Source: Prorocentrum cordatum (Eukaryota; Sar; Dinophyceae; Prorocentrales; Prorocentraceae). From it: a stretch of 64,000 bases of DNA. Under the pieces are notes generated by a model. The model saw only the letters and a program-made list of their open reading frames with translations, ran no database searches and had not been told where the DNA came from. Position numbers and translations under genes: made by a program. Below, piece by piece: positions 63,746 to 64,000 of the stretch; positions within the stretch are counted from its first letter, which is position 1, and each line of letters starts with the position of its first letter. The DNA lies in the NCBI GenBank assembly GCA_963575745.1, contig CAUYUJ010017903.1, positions 139,001 through 203,000 of the forward strand, in the 5' to 3' direction.

Positions 63746-64000
63746 CGTCGTCGTTGTTGTTGTTGTTGTTGAATTCTCATTCTTGAAGAATTCGTATTGT
63801 AAATCCACCCGCGCCGGTGCACATTGATGTTTTCACTTGAAGTGCACCCCCGGGGCTCGCATCTTGGTTTTTGTTAAAGAAAATCTTCCTGCTCAAACTG
63901 GCCCCCTGCCCCCCGGGTTACAACAACAACGGCTCCCGCCTGAGACTTCCTCACAATTTAGGCAGGACCCCCGCTCCCGCCCGAGACTTCCCGGCATTTT
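63656..64000 (+). repeat. Repeat unit R7 (cut by window end)
   Basis: (TTG)n 63658-63770 (longest in the window), GAATTCTCATTCTTGAAGAA, CGCCGGTGCACATTGA, TTACAACAACAACGGCTCCC. Continues past the window. Confidence 0.85.

Noticed and set aside
1-64000. tRNA, rRNA or other structured RNA genes
   Set aside because: No cloverleaf, rRNA core or snRNA signature was recognised on either strand by eye; a covariance-model scan would be decisive.

Overview
The window looks like nuclear DNA of a dinoflagellate. The main evidence is three degenerate copies of the 22-nt dinoflagellate spliced leader (33925-33945, 41344-41364, 46608-46628), each lying 27 to 58 nt 5' of a plausible ATG. Two decayed LINEs have dinoflagellate-style RT, RNase H and C-terminal Cys/His domains. 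A GC-rich background is crowded with microsatellites and minisatellites, and a probable intron has a non-canonical GA donor. The genus cannot be fixed from sequence alone. No rRNA, tRNA, CRISPR array or ordinary host housekeeping gene was recognised. A 100-N assembly gap lies at 30271-30370.

Layout. 1-6.3 kb: small dispersed repeats, a 27-bp minisatellite, purine tracts, a foldback inside a duplicated 230-bp segment, and a short TIR element. 6.66-8.37 kb: decayed 5' portion of a copia-like retroelement with LTR-like direct repeats. 8.6-10.4 kb: low complexity. 10.5-13.6 kb: decayed LINE 2 (endonuclease, RT with YVDD). 13.6-21.6 kb: repeats, a second TIR element and long GAT/CAT tracts. 21.67-28.25 kb: nearly full-length but broken LINE 1 (ORF1; ORF2 with endonuclease, RT, RNase H and Cys/His C-terminus). 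28.3-33.9 kb: microsatellites and GC-rich arrays. 33.9-48.4 kb: a Helitron-like gene cluster. 48.5-64 kb: a repeat field with ~1.05-kb (TTG)n-containing units, a 155-bp higher-order GAGGCT array, TA and ATGT tracts, and palindromic hairpin elements.

The most interesting region is 33.9-48.4 kb. A RepHel gene (about 2,059 codons after removing two candidate introns) carries many W-x3-Y modules, KRPAA repeats, a Cys-rich segment, a Helitron-like N domain, an HUH motif with paired tyrosines and a Pif1-type helicase. One in-frame TAA separates Rep from helicase. Three further same-strand genes of unknown function follow. All four share a sense-strand signature not seen in the rest of the window: the tetramer GTAT recurs about every 50 nt in every reading frame, with under-dispersed spacing. 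The cluster begins with a spliced-leader relic immediately followed by the first GTAT, and three of the four genes have such a relic. Both RepHel introns are flanked by short direct repeats of exon sequence.

My reading is that the cluster's genes passed through trans-spliced mRNA, were captured or assembled in a Helitron-like element, and later gained introns. The GTAT signature is unexplained and may be a sense-strand RNA or single-strand DNA signal. All counts here were made by eye.
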